Source of the DNA: Myxococcales bacterium
GTDB lineage: Bacteria > Lernaellota > Lernaellaia > Lernaellales > Lernaellaceae
Assembly (NCBI GenBank): GCA_012517325.1
Contig: JAAYVF010000098.1
Location: forward strand, 1-45,677
Length of the DNA: 45,677 bases
Direction of reading: 5' to 3'
Shown here: positions 43,621-45,677 of the stretch, piece by piece
Position numbering within the stretch: position 1 is the stretch's first letter
Layout of the letters: each line of letters starts with the position of its first letter
The notes under the pieces: generated by a model
The model's input: the letters and a program-made list of their open reading frames with translations, nothing else
Told to the model about the DNA's origin: nothing
Databases searched by the model: none
Translations under genes and position numbers: made by a program

Positions 43621-43640
43621 ACGCTATCCCGACCATTGGC

Positions 43641-45677
<2,037 letters not shown>

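Overview
This 45.7 kb window is bacterial, very GC-rich and densely packed, with about 39 protein genes, many joined by 4-base stop/start overlaps. It appears to be chromosomal: RuvX, ProC, PpdK, GdhA, ParA and RtcB are present, and no tRNA, rRNA, CRISPR array or intact insertion sequence was seen. Several exported lipoproteins carry Asp/Thr- or Asp/Pro-rich linkers after the lipidated Cys. Together with O-antigen-type glycan genes, this suggests a Gram-negative of deltaproteobacterial grade (Myxococcota/Desulfobacterota-like or a related candidate phylum). That placement is inference; no phylogenetic marker was tested.

Layout. (1) 168-4088, minus strand: YbgC-type thioesterase, exported AttH/CrtC-like protein, RNA ligase RtcB and a duplicated-motif lipoprotein, with AAGGGGACAT repeats on both sides. 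(2) 4295-6062, plus: DivIVA-domain protein, DUF167 protein and membrane-anchored HELSH metallopeptidase. (3) 6063-6355: REP-like palindrome and a GC hairpin. (4) 6356-7543, minus: lipoprotein with a Cys-rich module, an Asp/Thr linker and a thioredoxin-like domain. (5) 7671-23424, plus: a 14-gene Wzx/Wzy-type polysaccharide operon with seven glycosyltransferase genes, one of them fused to the initiating phosphoglycosyl transferase, plus two methyltransferases, a radical SAM protein, a FemAB/GNAT-like transferase and a DegT aminotransferase. (6) 23489-26870, plus: PtsN-like EIIA, PII-like protein and two CPA-type antiporters, one with an Asp-Asp and the other with an Asn-Asp core motif. (7) 26938-31202, plus: membrane TPR protein, two more glycosyltransferases, ProC and a nitroreductase. 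(8) 31221-37539, minus: PAF-acetylhydrolase-like lipoprotein, ParA, RuvX, long-form RmlA, SPOR protein, a nitrilase-fold protein lacking its catalytic Cys, and an exported alpha/beta hydrolase. (9) 37706-44984, minus: PpdK, a 1001-residue double-receiver/PPDK-ATP-grasp protein and GdhA, with clear terminators and promoter motifs. (10) An exported protein of unknown function runs off the right edge.

How they fit. Region 5 probably builds a lipid-linked repeat unit: the fusion protein would load the first two sugars, the other transferases extend, methyl, amino and possibly acyl groups decorate, Wzx flips and Wzy polymerises. RmlA at 34133 could supply dTDP-sugars. Regions 6 and 9 look like carbon/nitrogen/energy-linked control: PTS-type and PII-type signal proteins beside cation/proton antiporters, and a receiver-bearing ATP-grasp protein between PpdK and GdhA. 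The best candidates for undescribed biology are the EIIA/PII-like/tandem-antiporter cassette, the double-receiver PPDK-like protein placed just after the gdhA terminator, and the Cys-less nitrilase homologue in an envelope operon.
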